NCBI RefSeq assembly: GCF_902712875.1
Contig: NZ_LR743509.1
Coordinates: forward strand, 4,292,001-4,356,000
DNA: 64,000 nucleotides
Source: Hyphomicrobium sp. ghe19
GTDB lineage: Bacteria > Pseudomonadota > Alphaproteobacteria > Rhizobiales > Hyphomicrobiaceae
Direction of reading: 5' to 3'
Shown: in pieces, positions 27,934 to 35,888 of the stretch
Numbering within the stretch: position 1 is the stretch's first letter
How the letters are laid out: each line of letters starts with the position of its first letter
Made by a program: the position numbers and the translations under genes
The notes under the pieces: model-generated
Told to the model about the DNA's origin: nothing
Seen by the model: only the letters and a program-made list of their open reading frames with translations
Databases searched by the model: none

Positions 27934-28587
27934 ATGCAGAACGTTGTCATCATCGATTACGGGTCGGGAAATCTTCACTCGGCCGCAAAAGCTTTCGAGA
28001 GCGCTGCTCGGGATAGCTTCACTCCATCCAAAATCGTCGTTAGTCCGCGGCCGGAGGACGTGCTCGCCGCCGATCGCATCGTGCTGCCGGGTGTCGGCGC
28101 CTATGGCGACTGCAAACACGGTCTCGAGCGCGTTGCGGGATTGATCCCGGCTCTCGAAGAAGCTGTCCGCCGAAAGGGCCGGCCGTTTCTTGGCATCTGC
28201 GTCGGCATGCAGCTCTTGAGCGAGCGCGGCCTCGAGTTCGTCGAGACGCCAGGTCTCGGCTGGATCAAGGGTGAGGTTCGCGCCATCGAGCCCAAGGATC
28301 CGGCGCTGAAAATTCCCCACATGGGCTGGAATACGCTCAACGTCGTCAGCCCGCACGCGCTGCTCGAGGGCATTCCGACCGGCTCCAACGGCTGGCACGC
28401 GTACTTCGTCCACTCCTTTGCGATGGTGCCTAAGGAGCGCCGCGTCGTCGTCGCCGAGACGGACTACGGCGGGGCGATTACGGCGCTGGTTGCGGACGGC
28501 AATATCGCGGGCACGCAGTTCCACCCAGAGAAGAGCCAGAAGCTCGGCCTCAAGTTGATTGCGAACTTTCTCGGCTGGAAGCCGTAA
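27934..28587 (+). CDS. hisH: imidazole glycerol phosphate synthase, glutaminase subunit
   Basis: Supplies ammonia from glutamine to HisF. From the ATG at 27934 it has 217 residues. The N-terminal VVIIDYGSGNLHS is typical. The nucleophile Cys89 lies in FLGICVGMQLL, and the His197/Glu199 pair in QFHPEKSQ. The usual partner hisF is more than 5 kb away, at 33646, because unrelated genes intervene. Confidence 0.96.
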   Translation: MQNVVIIDYGSGNLHSAAKAFESAARDSFTPSKIVVSPRPEDVLAADRIVLPGVGAYGDCKHGLERVAGLIPALEEAVRRKGRPFLGICVGMQLLSERGLEFVETPGLGWIKGEVRAIEPKDPALKIPHMGWNTLNVVSPHALLEGIPTGSNGWHAYFVHSFAMVPKERRVVVAETDYGGAITALVADGNIAGTQFHPEKSQKLGLKLIANFLGWKP

Positions 28588-28632
28588 CCCCGTCTTCCGT
28601 CGGGATATGCTCGCGTATCATCATTCGTCTAT

Positions 28633-28714
28633 CGTCATTCCGGCGCAGGCCGAGCCGACAGCTATCTCTTTTTGTCGACGCCTGGACGGATCGCCGCCTA
28701 CGCGGGGATGACGG
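28633..28714. repeat. dispersed palindromic repeat, family 2, copy near hisH
   Basis: Begins CGTCATTCCGGCG and ends CGCGGGGATGACGG, so its outer ends can pair. The layout matches the elements at 34444, 38464 and 54090, but the sequence is more diverged. It lies just beyond the hisH stop. Confidence 0.6.
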
Positions 28715-28778
28715 TAAGGAAAGAGCGATCATCGCCGCACTAGCTTTGCGTGAGTGGCGTAGAGCGGGTTTCAACGCT

Positions 28779-29138
28779 TCACTCCGAAGGGCGGGCGAGC
28801 GTGCTGACCGCCGACTGGAGCACATTCCAGACGCCGCGCGGCATGTGCCACGATGATTCGTCGGGTTCGTCGTCTTCGAGGCGGCCCTGCAGCCAGTTCA
28901 GCCGTCCCGTCGAAGCTCTGTCAGCGCGGCTAAGCTCGTGCACGCCGAGTTCGTCAGGGTGATCGAAGAGGATCGCGAGGCGGCGTTTGATCTGATCGGC
29001 TCCGAGCCACGTCCGGACGTACCAGACGCCGTTGCCGGCGGGCGCATATTCGGTCGCGATGTAGGGGAGCGAGAACGTCACCGTCCAGGTGTCCTGGTTG
29101 GCGGACTTGGGGGTGTGATGGAGGAGGAACGTTTTCAT
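28779..29138 (-). CDS. protein of unknown function in the his-cluster islet, possibly Cas2-like fold
   Basis: From the ATG at 29138, 119 residues. The N-terminus reads MKTFLLHHT and the middle GVWYVRTWLGADQIKRRLAILFD then DELGVHELSR. This order (strand, WYV strand, amphipathic helix, strand) parallels the neighbouring Cas2-like protein (TWYVTSDREEF, ELKELL, DGLVIQATKR), suggesting a diverged relative. There is no catalytic motif, signal peptide or membrane segment. It is opposite in strand to the flanking his genes. The similarity is by eye and weak. Confidence 0.6.
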   Translation of the reverse strand: MKTFLLHHTPKSANQDTWTVTFSLPYIATEYAPAGNGVWYVRTWLGADQIKRRLAILFDHPDELGVHELSRADRASTGRLNWLQGRLEDDEPDESSWHMPRGVWNVLQSAVSTLARPSE

Positions 29139-29421
29139 GGCGAGCATTCCGGTGCGGGGGGCTGGGAAAGCGGGAACGCAGGAACGCAACTTGGGTACGG
29201 ACTAGTTGACAGACTTGGCTAGGAACTGACTTAACCTAGGAACTCTGGGGTTATTCAAAAAGGGAGCCTAGGGGGGCTGGGCTTCCTTTGCAGGCACTTC
29301 TGCGTCGGGCGCATCTAACACCGGGGCTTTGGACGGGACGGACCCGTTGGGAACGGCGAGGGGGGAGAAAGTCCGCCCCGCCCAAAGACCGGAATTCGTT
29401 TGTTCGAGATCAGCCGGCCTT

Positions 29422-29790
29422 TCAACCAGCTCTGGCGAACGGCAGCTCGGGCTCCATCGGCTCGGCGGCGGCGACTGCCGGCAGCGGGAACGCGATGACG
29501 TTGCCATCGGGCGCAAGGTCGAGACCCGGACGGCGCTGACGGAACCAGCGGAGCGACGTGTTCGTCATCACCGCCTCGCGCTTCGTCGCCTGGATCACCA
29601 GACCGTCCTCTTCGGCGAGAAGTTCTTTGAGCTCGGTCTCAAGTTCGAACTCTTCGCGGTCCGACGTTACGTACCAAGTGTTGGAGAGCGGCCGTGCCCA
29701 TTTATCGCCGAGGCCCATGATGACCTGCGCAAGGACGTGCTGGTTGCGGTTCGGTTGGGCGAGATCGTACGAGATGAGGTAGGTGCGCAT
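29422..29790 (-). CDS. Cas2/SinR-like small protein, candidate SOS-regulated gene
   Basis: The ATG at 29790 has GGAGAG upstream and gives 122 residues. The N-terminal strand MRTYLISYDLAQPN ends in an Asp, as in Cas2/VapD-type ferredoxin folds. WYVTSDREEFELETELKELL and EDGLVIQATKREAV then match the later strand-helix-strand. A Pro/Ala-rich tail follows. No CRISPR array or other cas gene is present. Two GAAC-N7-GAAC-type LexA boxes lie 78-140 bp upstream. Cas2-like proteins outside CRISPR loci are often toxin-like nucleases, but no function is shown for this one. Confidence 0.7.
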   Translation of the reverse strand: MRTYLISYDLAQPNRNQHVLAQVIMGLGDKWARPLSNTWYVTSDREEFELETELKELLAEEDGLVIQATKREAVMTNTSLRWFRQRRPGLDLAPDGNVIAFPLPAVAAAEPMEPELPFARAG

Positions 29791-29867
29791 GGGGGCTCTC
29801 CTAGTGTTGTGGGGAGGGTCTAACACGCTACTCTGACCCGGGGAGGCGCCTCTTTTGGGGCGCCAGT

Positions 29868-29882
29868 GAACATAGGAAGAAC
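29868..29882 (-). promoter_or_regulatory. LexA-type box, proximal
   Basis: Plus-strand GAAC-N7-GAAC (minus-strand GTTC-N7-GTTC), the direct-repeat LexA consensus of alphaproteobacteria. It lies 78 bp upstream of the Cas2-like start codon. Confidence 0.6.
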
Positions 29883-29914
29883 ATGCCACGACTCACGGGC
29901 TTTGTCCAGCGTTT

Positions 29915-29929
29915 GTTCCAAAAATGTTC
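29915..29929 (+). promoter_or_regulatory. LexA-type box, distal
   Basis: GTTC-CAAAAAT-GTTC, a perfect second copy of the alphaproteobacterial LexA motif. It is on the opposite strand and 32 bp from the proximal one. Having two within 62 bp is unlikely by chance. Confidence 0.6.
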
Positions 29930-30079
29930 TTGCGAAGTACTTAACGGTATTGTCTATGCAATACGGGGATTCGGCCGGAAAAACGCGTGATTTTGTTGCG
30001 TCTCAGCCGAGCCTTGGTGGTTTGGCGCGGCGGTGCCGTGCCGAGGCGTTCTCTGTGTGGCGAGGCGCGTTCTCGGAAC

Positions 30080-30388
30080 TCATGGAAAAAGACTCAGCTG
30101 ATCGGGATGCGGCGCAGTTGCGACTCGCCGGTGCGGGCCCGGGTCGATGCGGGCTTCGAGGCCTGGAAAGCGGCTCTGAAATTCTTCGAGCGCCCGCTTG
30201 CGGCTTCCGGGAAAGCGCGTCTCCTCCCATATCTCATATAGCCGTCGCGGATCGCATGCGTAGCGCCGCTGGAGGTCCACGGGGCGGATTTTGAGCCAGC
30301 GGGCAATCCAGATGTCGACAGCGTCGTCCTCGGTCAGTGGACGGCGTGCGACGCTTGGCGGTGGCTCGTTAAGGAACGCAATGGCCAT
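30080..30388 (-). CDS. small helix-turn-helix-like protein of unknown function
   Basis: From the ATG at 30388, 102 residues. The core LTEDDAVDIWIARWLKIRPVDLQRRYACDPRRLYEIWEETRFPGSRKRALEEF reads as three or four helices, with a helix-turn-helix-like RPVDLQRRYACDPRRLYEIW. It is basic and soluble, ending DQLSLFP. That C-terminal QLSLF pattern resembles beta-clamp-binding peptides, which is only suggestive. It is the third opposite-strand gene of the islet between hisH and hisA. Function unknown. Confidence 0.65.
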   Translation of the reverse strand: MAIAFLNEPPPSVARRPLTEDDAVDIWIARWLKIRPVDLQRRYACDPRRLYEIWEETRFPGSRKRALEEFQSRFPGLEARIDPGPHRRVATAPHPDQLSLFP

Positions 30389-30402
30389 GATGTTTTTGTC
30401 TT

Positions 30403-30441
30403 CGCATTGCGACTTGGCTTCGCCAAGCCGGCCGCAATGCG
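30403..30441 (+). repeat. structured repeat, copy C
   Basis: A perfect 9-bp outer stem (CGCATTGCG/CGCAATGCG), internal loop A/CCGGC, inner stem CTTGGC/GCCAAG, and a TTC loop. It lies in the divergent region between the HTH-like gene and hisA, marking one edge of the islet. Confidence 0.82.
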
Positions 30442-30565
30442 TGAACGGGGGTGCTTGACGCCGGGCGCGATCCGCGATTGATCGCACGGGAAAATTAGAA
30501 ACCCAAGATAGCAATCTGATGGCCGCGCGCGCTTTATTCGGCGTCGCGGAGGCAAGCGAGACCCG

Positions 30566-31294
30566 TTGATCCTTTTTCCTGCAATCGACCTCAAGGACGG
30601 CCAGTGCGTCCGGCTGAAGCTCGGCGAGATGGACGCCGCGACCGTGTTCAACGACGATCCGGCGGCGCAGGCGGCCAGTTTCGAGCGCCAGGGCTTCAAG
30701 TATCTGCATATCGTCGACCTCAACGGCGCGTTTGCGGGCAAGCCCGTGAACGGCGCGGCGGTCGAGGCGATTTTGAAGTCGATCTCGATCCCGGCGCAGC
30801 TTGGCGGCGGTATCCGCGATCTGGCGACGATCGAGGCTTGGCTGGAGAAGGGGATTCGCCGCGTCATTCTCGGCACGATCGCGGTGCGCGATCCGGCGCT
30901 CGTTCGCGAGGCTGCGAAGCGCTTTCCGGGGCGGGTTGCCGTCGGCATCGATGCGAAGGGCGGCAAAGTCGCCGTCGAGGGCTGGGCGGAGACGTCCGAA
31001 CTGACGGCCGCCGATCTGGCGAAAAGATTCGAGGATGCGGGTGTCGCCGCGATCATCTATACGGACATCGAGCGCGACGGGGTCCTGAAGGGCCTCAATT
31101 TGCCGGCGACGGCGGCGTTGGCCGCCGCGACTCGCATTCCGGTGATCGCCTCGGGCGGCCTTGCCTCGATTGCGGACGTCCGCGAGCTGATCAAGCCCGA
31201 ATATTGCATGCTCGAAGGCGCGATCACGGGCCGCGCACTATATGATGGGCGGATCGATCCGAAAGAGGCGCTCGAACTTCTGGAGACGGCATGA
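30566..31294 (+). CDS. hisA: ProFAR isomerase (HisA)
   Basis: A TIM-barrel isomerase of histidine synthesis, 242 residues. The frame starts at a TTG (30566), because the protein has to begin [16 protein letters not shown]; Asp8 is the first catalytic acid. The second acid lies in [14 protein letters not shown]. Phosphate loops LGGGIRD and IASGGLAS are present. Its ATGA overlaps the next small gene by four bases. Normally adjacent to hisH, it is here separated from it by a 2-kb islet. Confidence 0.95.
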   Translation: MILFPAIDLKDGQCVRLKLGEMDAATVFNDDPAAQAASFERQGFKYLHIVDLNGAFAGKPVNGAAVEAILKSISIPAQLGGGIRDLATIEAWLEKGIRRVILGTIAVRDPALVREAAKRFPGRVAVGIDAKGGKVAVEGWAETSELTAADLAKRFEDAGVAAIIYTDIERDGVLKGLNLPATAALAAATRIPVIASGGLASIADVRELIKPEYCMLEGAITGRALYDGRIDPKEALELLETA

Positions 31295-31515
31295 ACATTG
31301 GTGACAAGGTCCGCGTTCTCAAAGTGCCCGCGGATCTGCCGAAGGACAACAAGCAGCTGGTGACGCTTTTCCGCGGCTGCGTCGGCAAGACCTTCCCGAT
31401 CGTCAAATTCGACGACGGCCTGGTCGAATTGCACGTCGGCGAAGTTTTCGCAAAGCCCGCCGAATATCACCAGATCTGGCTCGAACCGAGCCACGTTTCG
31501 CTCGTCGAGGTCTGA
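31291..31515 (+). CDS. small SH3/KOW-like protein coupled to hisA
   Basis: 74 residues: [35 protein letters not shown], then [14 protein letters not shown] and SHVSLVEV. The alternating strands and GDKVRVL start look like a small beta-barrel (SH3/KOW-like). It overlaps the hisA stop by four bases and ends six bases before prfC, so it is part of the same transcript. Function unknown. Confidence 0.72.
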   Translation: MNIGDKVRVLKVPADLPKDNKQLVTLFRGCVGKTFPIVKFDDGLVELHVGEVFAKPAEYHQIWLEPSHVSLVEV

Positions 31516-31520
31516 TCCTT

Positions 31521-33143
31521 TTGAACTTAATGCCCCAATCCTCGCTCGCTGAAGCGGAGCTGCCGCCCGAGATCGCGCGGCGGCGCACGTTCGCGATCAT
31601 CTCGCATCCTGACGCCGGCAAGACGACGCTGACGGAAAAGCTTCTGCTGTTCGGGGGAGCGATTCAGATGGCGGGCGCCGTCAAGGCGCGCGGCGAGCGG
31701 CGGCGTACGCGCTCCGACTGGATGCAGATCGAGCAGCAGCGCGGCATCTCCGTCACTTCGTCGGTCATGACGTTCGAGCGGAACGGCATCGTCTACAATC
31801 TGCTCGATACGCCGGGCCACTCCGACTTCAGCGAAGATACGTACCGGACGCTTTCGGCCGTCGATGCGGCCGTGATGGTGATGGACGCGGCGAAGGGCAT
31901 CGAAAGCCAGACGCGGAAGCTTTTCGAAGTTTGCCGTCTGCGCGACATTCCGATCATCACGTTCATCAACAAGATCGACCGCGAAGCCGAAGATCCACTG
32001 ACGCTGCTCGATCAGATCGCGTCCGACCTGGCGCTCGATCTCGTGCCGATGGGCTGGCCTGTCGGCATGGGCTCGGATTTCCGTGGCGTTCTCGATCTCG
32101 TCGGCAACAAGATCCTGCTGCCGGAAAGCGAAGAGCGTGGCGCCGCTTATGGTCGTTCACAGCCGCTCGACACGTTCGAAGGCTTGCGGCGGATCGAGGG
32201 TATCGACGAGCGCATCGCGGATCGGACCATCGAAGGCGTTGAGCTCGCACAAGGTGCGCTTCCGCAGTTCGACCTCGAGGCGTTCCGCGAGGGGCATCTG
32301 TCGCCCGTCTTTTTCGGCAGCGCGCTCAAAAATTTCGGCGTCGAGCAGCTGCTCGACGCGCTCGGGCAATGGGCGCCGGGGCCGTTGCCACGGGCCGCGA
32401 CGCAGCGAACCGTCGAGCCCGGCGAAGATCAGGTGACGGGCTTCGTGTTCAAGGTGCAGGCGAACATGGACCCGAACCATCGGGATCGCATGGCGTTCGT
32501 GCGTCTTTGTTCGGGGCGCTTCAAGCGCGGCATGAAGCTCATTCACGTGCGCGAGAACAAAGCGATGACGATATCCTCGCCGACGTTCTTCTTCGGGCAG
32601 GGCCGGGAAACGGCGGACGAAGCGTGGGCCGGCGATATCATCGGCGTGCCGAACCATGGAACGCTGCGCGTCGGCGATACGCTGACGGAGAAGGAAAGCC
32701 TGAAGTTCACGGGCATTCCGAATTTCGCGCCGGAGCTTTTGCGCCGCGTCGTTATTCAGGATGCGATGAAGGCGAAGCAGCTCAATCGCGCGCTCGACGA
32801 CTTGGCGGAAGAAGGCATCGTGCAGGTGTTCACGCCGATTGCCGGCGGGCGGCAGATTCTCGGCGTCGTCGGACAGCTGCAATTCGAGGTGCTGCAATCG
32901 CGCGTTGCCGTCGAATACGGCGTGCCGGTGACGCTCGAGCAATCGCCTTACGAACTGGCGCGCTGGGTTTCCGCCGACGACCCGGCAAAGCTTCAGAAAT
33001 TCGTAGATGCGCATCGCGGCGAGATCGCGACGGATCGCGACGGGGCACTGATCTACCTCGCCGAGAGCCCCTGGATGCTCAAGTACAAGAGCGAGAAATT
33101 TCCCGACATAAAATTCGCCGCACTCAGGGAGCGCGGCGAATAA
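31521..33143 (+). CDS. prfC: peptide chain release factor 3
   Basis: The GTPase that recycles RF1/RF2 after termination. About 540 residues, starting at TTG 31521 (GAGG ten bases upstream) or ATG 31530. G1 SHPDAGKTTLTEKLL, G2 region RGISVTSSVM, G3 LLDTPGHSDFSEDTYRT and G4 FINKIDREAED are all intact. RF3-type domain II and III follow (VFKVQANMDPNHRDRMAF, IVQVFTPIAGGRQILGVVGQLQFEVL). It is lodged between hisA and hisF, an unusual place for this gene. Confidence 0.96.
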   Translation: MNLMPQSSLAEAELPPEIARRRTFAIISHPDAGKTTLTEKLLLFGGAIQMAGAVKARGERRRTRSDWMQIEQQRGISVTSSVMTFERNGIVYNLLDTPGHSDFSEDTYRTLSAVDAAVMVMDAAKGIESQTRKLFEVCRLRDIPIITFINKIDREAEDPLTLLDQIASDLALDLVPMGWPVGMGSDFRGVLDLVGNKILLPESEERGAAYGRSQPLDTFEGLRRIEGIDERIADRTIEGVELAQGALPQFDLEAFREGHLSPVFFGSALKNFGVEQLLDALGQWAPGPLPRAATQRTVEPGEDQVTGFVFKVQANMDPNHRDRMAFVRLCSGRFKRGMKLIHVRENKAMTISSPTFFFGQGRETADEAWAGDIIGVPNHGTLRVGDTLTEKESLKFTGIPNFAPELLRRVVIQDAMKAKQLNRALDDLAEEGIVQVFTPIAGGRQILGVVGQLQFEVLQSRVAVEYGVPVTLEQSPYELARWVSADDPAKLQKFVDAHRGEIATDRDGALIYLAESPWMLKYKSEKFPDIKFAALRERGE

Positions 33144-33177
33144 AGGTCATTTGTGTAGAGGTTAAAGAGTTAAGTTT

Positions 33178-33489
33178 TCACATCGAAATGTTGGGCTCGC
33201 GGCGCTTCGGATTGGAGAAGCGGGTCTCGACGGTTCCGAGCCAATCGGTCAACGCCTTTTCGAGCGCATCCGTTTGAGCCGATGCCTTGGAGTGCTGGAT
33301 CTCGGTGACGGTACCCTCGGTATCGAGAGAGCCCCGGATCGCATCGTGCTGATCGATGAAGTTCGTCAGCGCGTCGCCCTGGTCGCCGATGAAGCCGTGG
33401 GCCTCGAGCTGGGTTCTAGCCTGGGCAATGCGGTCCTGCACCGCGTCGAGACGGGCGCGAAGGTTTTTCGGGGCGAATTCGTCGACCAT
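33178..33489 (-). CDS. small coiled-coil protein of unknown function
   Basis: 103 residues from an ATG with AGGAAC upstream. It is mainly helical: LRARLDAVQDRIAQARTQLEAHG gives heptad-like spacing, then a Gln/Asp-rich linker, then DALEKALTDWLGTVETRF. No signal or membrane segment. It is on the opposite strand between prfC and hisF. Function unknown. Confidence 0.6.
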   Translation of the reverse strand: MVDEFAPKNLRARLDAVQDRIAQARTQLEAHGFIGDQGDALTNFIDQHDAIRGSLDTEGTVTEIQHSKASAQTDALEKALTDWLGTVETRFSNPKRREPNISM

Positions 33490-33645
33490 TAATGTCAGTT
33501 CCTTGAAAGCTTGCGCGCAACCGCACGTGACAGCACAACTTGGAGATCAATCCAAAGTTCCAGGCGGTTCGGTTAAAATTCTCGACGCCGTCTCTCGCTC
33601 CGTGATACTTGGCGGCGCTGACAGCAGAAAGAAAACTTTGCCAAT

Positions 33646-34422
33646 ATGCTGAAAATCCGCATCATTCCATGCCTCGACGTCAAGGACGGCCGCGTCGTCA
33701 AAGGGGTTAATTTCGTCGACCTCATCGATGCCGGAGATCCGGTCGAAGCGGCGGCGGCTTATGACGCCGCGGGCGCGGATGAACTCTGCTTCCTCGATAT
33801 CACGGCAAGCCACGAGAACCGCGAGACGATCTTCGATGTCGTCGAGCGCACCGCAAACCGGTGCTTCATGCCGCTGACGGTCGGCGGCGGCGTCCGCACG
33901 GTCGAGGATATCCGCAAACTGCTCGAGGCGGGCGCCGACAAGGTTTCGATCAATACGGCAGCGGTCGACAATCGCGCCTTCGTCAAGGAAGCGAGCGAGA
34001 AGTTCGGCGCGCAGTGCATTGTCGTCGCGATCGATGCGAAGAAAGTTTCCGCCGAGGGCGAGCCGCCGCGCTGGGAAATCTTCACCCACGGCGGCCGAAA
34101 GGCGACGGGGCTGGACGCGATCGCCTATGCGCGCGAGGTCGCCGACCTTGGAGCAGGTGAAATTCTTCTCACGTCAATGGATCGCGACGGAACGAAGGCC
34201 GGTTTCGACGTGGCGCTGACGCGAGCGATCGCGGATGCTGTTACCATTCCCGTCATCGCTTCGGGCGGTGTCGGCACGCTGCAGCATCTGGTCGACGGCG
34301 TCGAGAAGGGTCACGCCAGCGCGGTGCTCGCGGCGTCGATCTTCCACTTCGGCACGTATTCGATCCCCGAGGCGAAGGACTACATGGCGAAAGCCGGCCT
34401 CGCGATGCGGCTGGATACATAA
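33646..34422 (+). CDS. hisF: imidazole glycerol phosphate synthase, cyclase subunit
   Basis: A 258-residue TIM barrel that uses HisH-derived ammonia to form IGP and AICAR. Catalytic Asp11 lies in [15 protein letters not shown], and the second acid in [15 protein letters not shown]. Phosphate-binding loops [12 protein letters not shown] and [11 protein letters not shown] are present. It is separated from hisA by prfC and two small genes, so it probably has its own promoter in the 156 bases upstream. Confidence 0.97.
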   Translation: MLKIRIIPCLDVKDGRVVKGVNFVDLIDAGDPVEAAAAYDAAGADELCFLDITASHENRETIFDVVERTANRCFMPLTVGGGVRTVEDIRKLLEAGADKVSINTAAVDNRAFVKEASEKFGAQCIVVAIDAKKVSAEGEPPRWEIFTHGGRKATGLDAIAYAREVADLGAGEILLTSMDRDGTKAGFDVALTRAIADAVTIPVIASGGVGTLQHLVDGVEKGHASAVLAASIFHFGTYSIPEAKDYMAKAGLAMRLDT

Positions 34423-34443
34423 GCCAACGGATTCTCCTCGCAT

Positions 34444-34533
34444 GTCATCCTCGGCTTCATGCCGAGGATCCATCAGTCAGAGAGTACCGGAGCGCGCTGC
34501 TACATGGATCCTCGGGACAAGCCCGAGGATGAC
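34444..34533. repeat. dispersed palindromic repeat, family 2, copy between hisF and nth
   Basis: Two hairpin-forming halves: GTCATCCTCGGCTTCATGCC... on the left and ...CTCGGGACAAGCCCGAGGATGAC on the right, with GGATCC in each half. The outer ends also pair. It is nearly identical to the copy at 54090. It lies between convergent hisF and nth. Confidence 0.82.
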
Positions 34534-34541
34534 AACTGTGA

Positions 34542-35306
34542 TCAAGGCGCGGGCGTCTTGTCGGGATAGAGGCAAAGGTCGTTGATCAGGCAGCGCCAGC
34601 ATTCGGGTTTGCGGGCTTTGCAAACGTAGCGGCCGTGCAGGATCAGCCAATGGTGCGCGTGCATCAGATATTCGGGCGGGATGACGCGCAGCAAATCTTC
34701 TTCGACGGCGAGCGGCGTCGTTCCGTGCGACAAGCCGATGCGATTGGCGACGCGAAAGACGTGCGTATCGACGGCGATCGTCGGGTGTTGAAACGCAATG
34801 TTCATCACAACGTTCGCGGTCTTGCGGCCGACGCCGGGTAACGATTCCAAGATGTCACTGTCGGCCGGAACCTCGCCGCCGAAATCGTCGACGAGTCGTT
34901 GCGAAAGGCCGATGACGTTCTTCGCCTTGGCGCGAAAGAGGCCGATTGTTTTTATGTAGTCGCGGACCTTCTCTTCGCCCAATGCCAGCATCTTCTCCGG
35001 CGTGTCGGCGGCTTTGAACAGCGCGCGCGTCGCTTTGTTGACGCCGGCATCGGTCGCCTGCGCGGAGAGGACGACCGCGACCAGGAGCGTGTACGGATTG
35101 ATATGCTCAAGCTCGCCCTTGGGTTCGGGGTTTGCGGCGTGAAAACGCCGGAAGACCTCGCGAATTTCCGCTTCGCTCAAGAGGCCCGGTTTGGCGTTTT
35201 TCTTGGCGCTGTTCGTTGCGGCGATAGTTCCCGCTTTTCCCGGCTTGCCTTTTGAAGCGGAACTTCGGATGCTTACTGATCTTATATCAGAGGACGCTTT
35301 GGCCAT
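34542..35306 (-). CDS. nth: endonuclease III
   Basis: A base-excision DNA glycosylase/AP lyase for oxidised pyrimidines. Of 254 residues, the first 40 are a Lys/Ser-rich extension that starts at a well-placed ATG (GGAGTTCTG before it). The HhH motif LPGVGRKTANVVM carries the catalytic lysine, and the aspartate lies in VDTHVFRVANR. The 4Fe-4S cysteines follow C-x6-C-x2-C-x5-C in CKARKPECWRCLINDLC. It is divergent from the DUF2244 gene, a pairing common in Rhizobiales. Confidence 0.96.
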   Translation of the reverse strand: MAKASSDIRSVSIRSSASKGKPGKAGTIAATNSAKKNAKPGLLSEAEIREVFRRFHAANPEPKGELEHINPYTLLVAVVLSAQATDAGVNKATRALFKAADTPEKMLALGEEKVRDYIKTIGLFRAKAKNVIGLSQRLVDDFGGEVPADSDILESLPGVGRKTANVVMNIAFQHPTIAVDTHVFRVANRIGLSHGTTPLAVEEDLLRVIPPEYLMHAHHWLILHGRYVCKARKPECWRCLINDLCLYPDKTPAP

Positions 35307-35382
35307 CAGAACTCCGTTTCGTTGATGCGCAGCGCCCTTGGGAAAATCACGCGAGAGACGTACGACGGGCAGTCGTTGCGAA

Positions 35383-35880
35383 ATGATCGATAATCGGTCC
35401 GAAAATCAATCCTCGAAAGAAGCGCAGTTTGTGCTTCATCCGCACCGGTCGCTGCCGCCAAGCGGTTTCGTGATCATGATGGTGCTGATCAGCCTCGTCA
35501 GTTTCATCGTCGGCATGGTCTTCTTCCTCATGGGGGCGTGGCCAGTCTTCGGATTTTTCGGGCTCGACGTGGCGTTGATCTATTGGGCGTTCAAGCTCAA
35601 CTACCGCTCGGGCCGCCTTTACGAGACGGTGACGCTGTCGCCGGAGCTTTTGAAGCTGACGCGCGTGCATCCATCGGGGAAGCGCGAGGAGTTCGATTTC
35701 AATCCCTATTGGGCGCGCGTTCGCTGCACGATCGACCGGCCTGACGGACGGACGTCGCTGCATCTCGTGGCGCAAGGCAAGGACGTCCTGTTCGGACAAT
35801 TCCTGACGGATGATGAGCGGCGCAATTTCGCCGATGCGCTCTCAGGCGCGCTTATCGCTACGCGCGGATCGCGGATCTAG
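35383..35880 (+). CDS. DUF2244 membrane protein
   Basis: 165 residues from the ATG at 35383. Two transmembrane helices, FVIMMVLISLVSFIVGMVFFL and VFGFFGLDVALIYWAF, are followed by a soluble beta-rich domain (ETVTLSPELLKLTRVHPSGKREEF, then ARVRCTIDRPDGRTSLHLVAQGKDVLFG) that defines DUF2244. The family is often encoded next to nth, as here. No function is established. Confidence 0.88.
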   Translation: MIDNRSENQSSKEAQFVLHPHRSLPPSGFVIMMVLISLVSFIVGMVFFLMGAWPVFGFFGLDVALIYWAFKLNYRSGRLYETVTLSPELLKLTRVHPSGKREEFDFNPYWARVRCTIDRPDGRTSLHLVAQGKDVLFGQFLTDDERRNFADALSGALIATRGSRI

Positions 35881-35888
35881 AACTGTCG

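Noticed and set aside
29268..29516. Minus-strand frame overlapping the end of the Cas2-like gene, with Pro/Ala-rich sequence
   Set aside because: Could be a frameshifted continuation, but there is no ribosome site or family match; I left the Cas2-like stop at 29422.
29139..30079. CRISPR array accompanying the Cas2-like gene
   Set aside because: No regularly spaced repeats; only a 9-bp direct repeat CTAGGAACT at 29219 and 29236.
29866..30294. 142-codon plus-strand frame beginning at the LexA boxes
   Set aside because: It overlaps the better supported minus-strand HTH-like gene and its composition looks non-coding.
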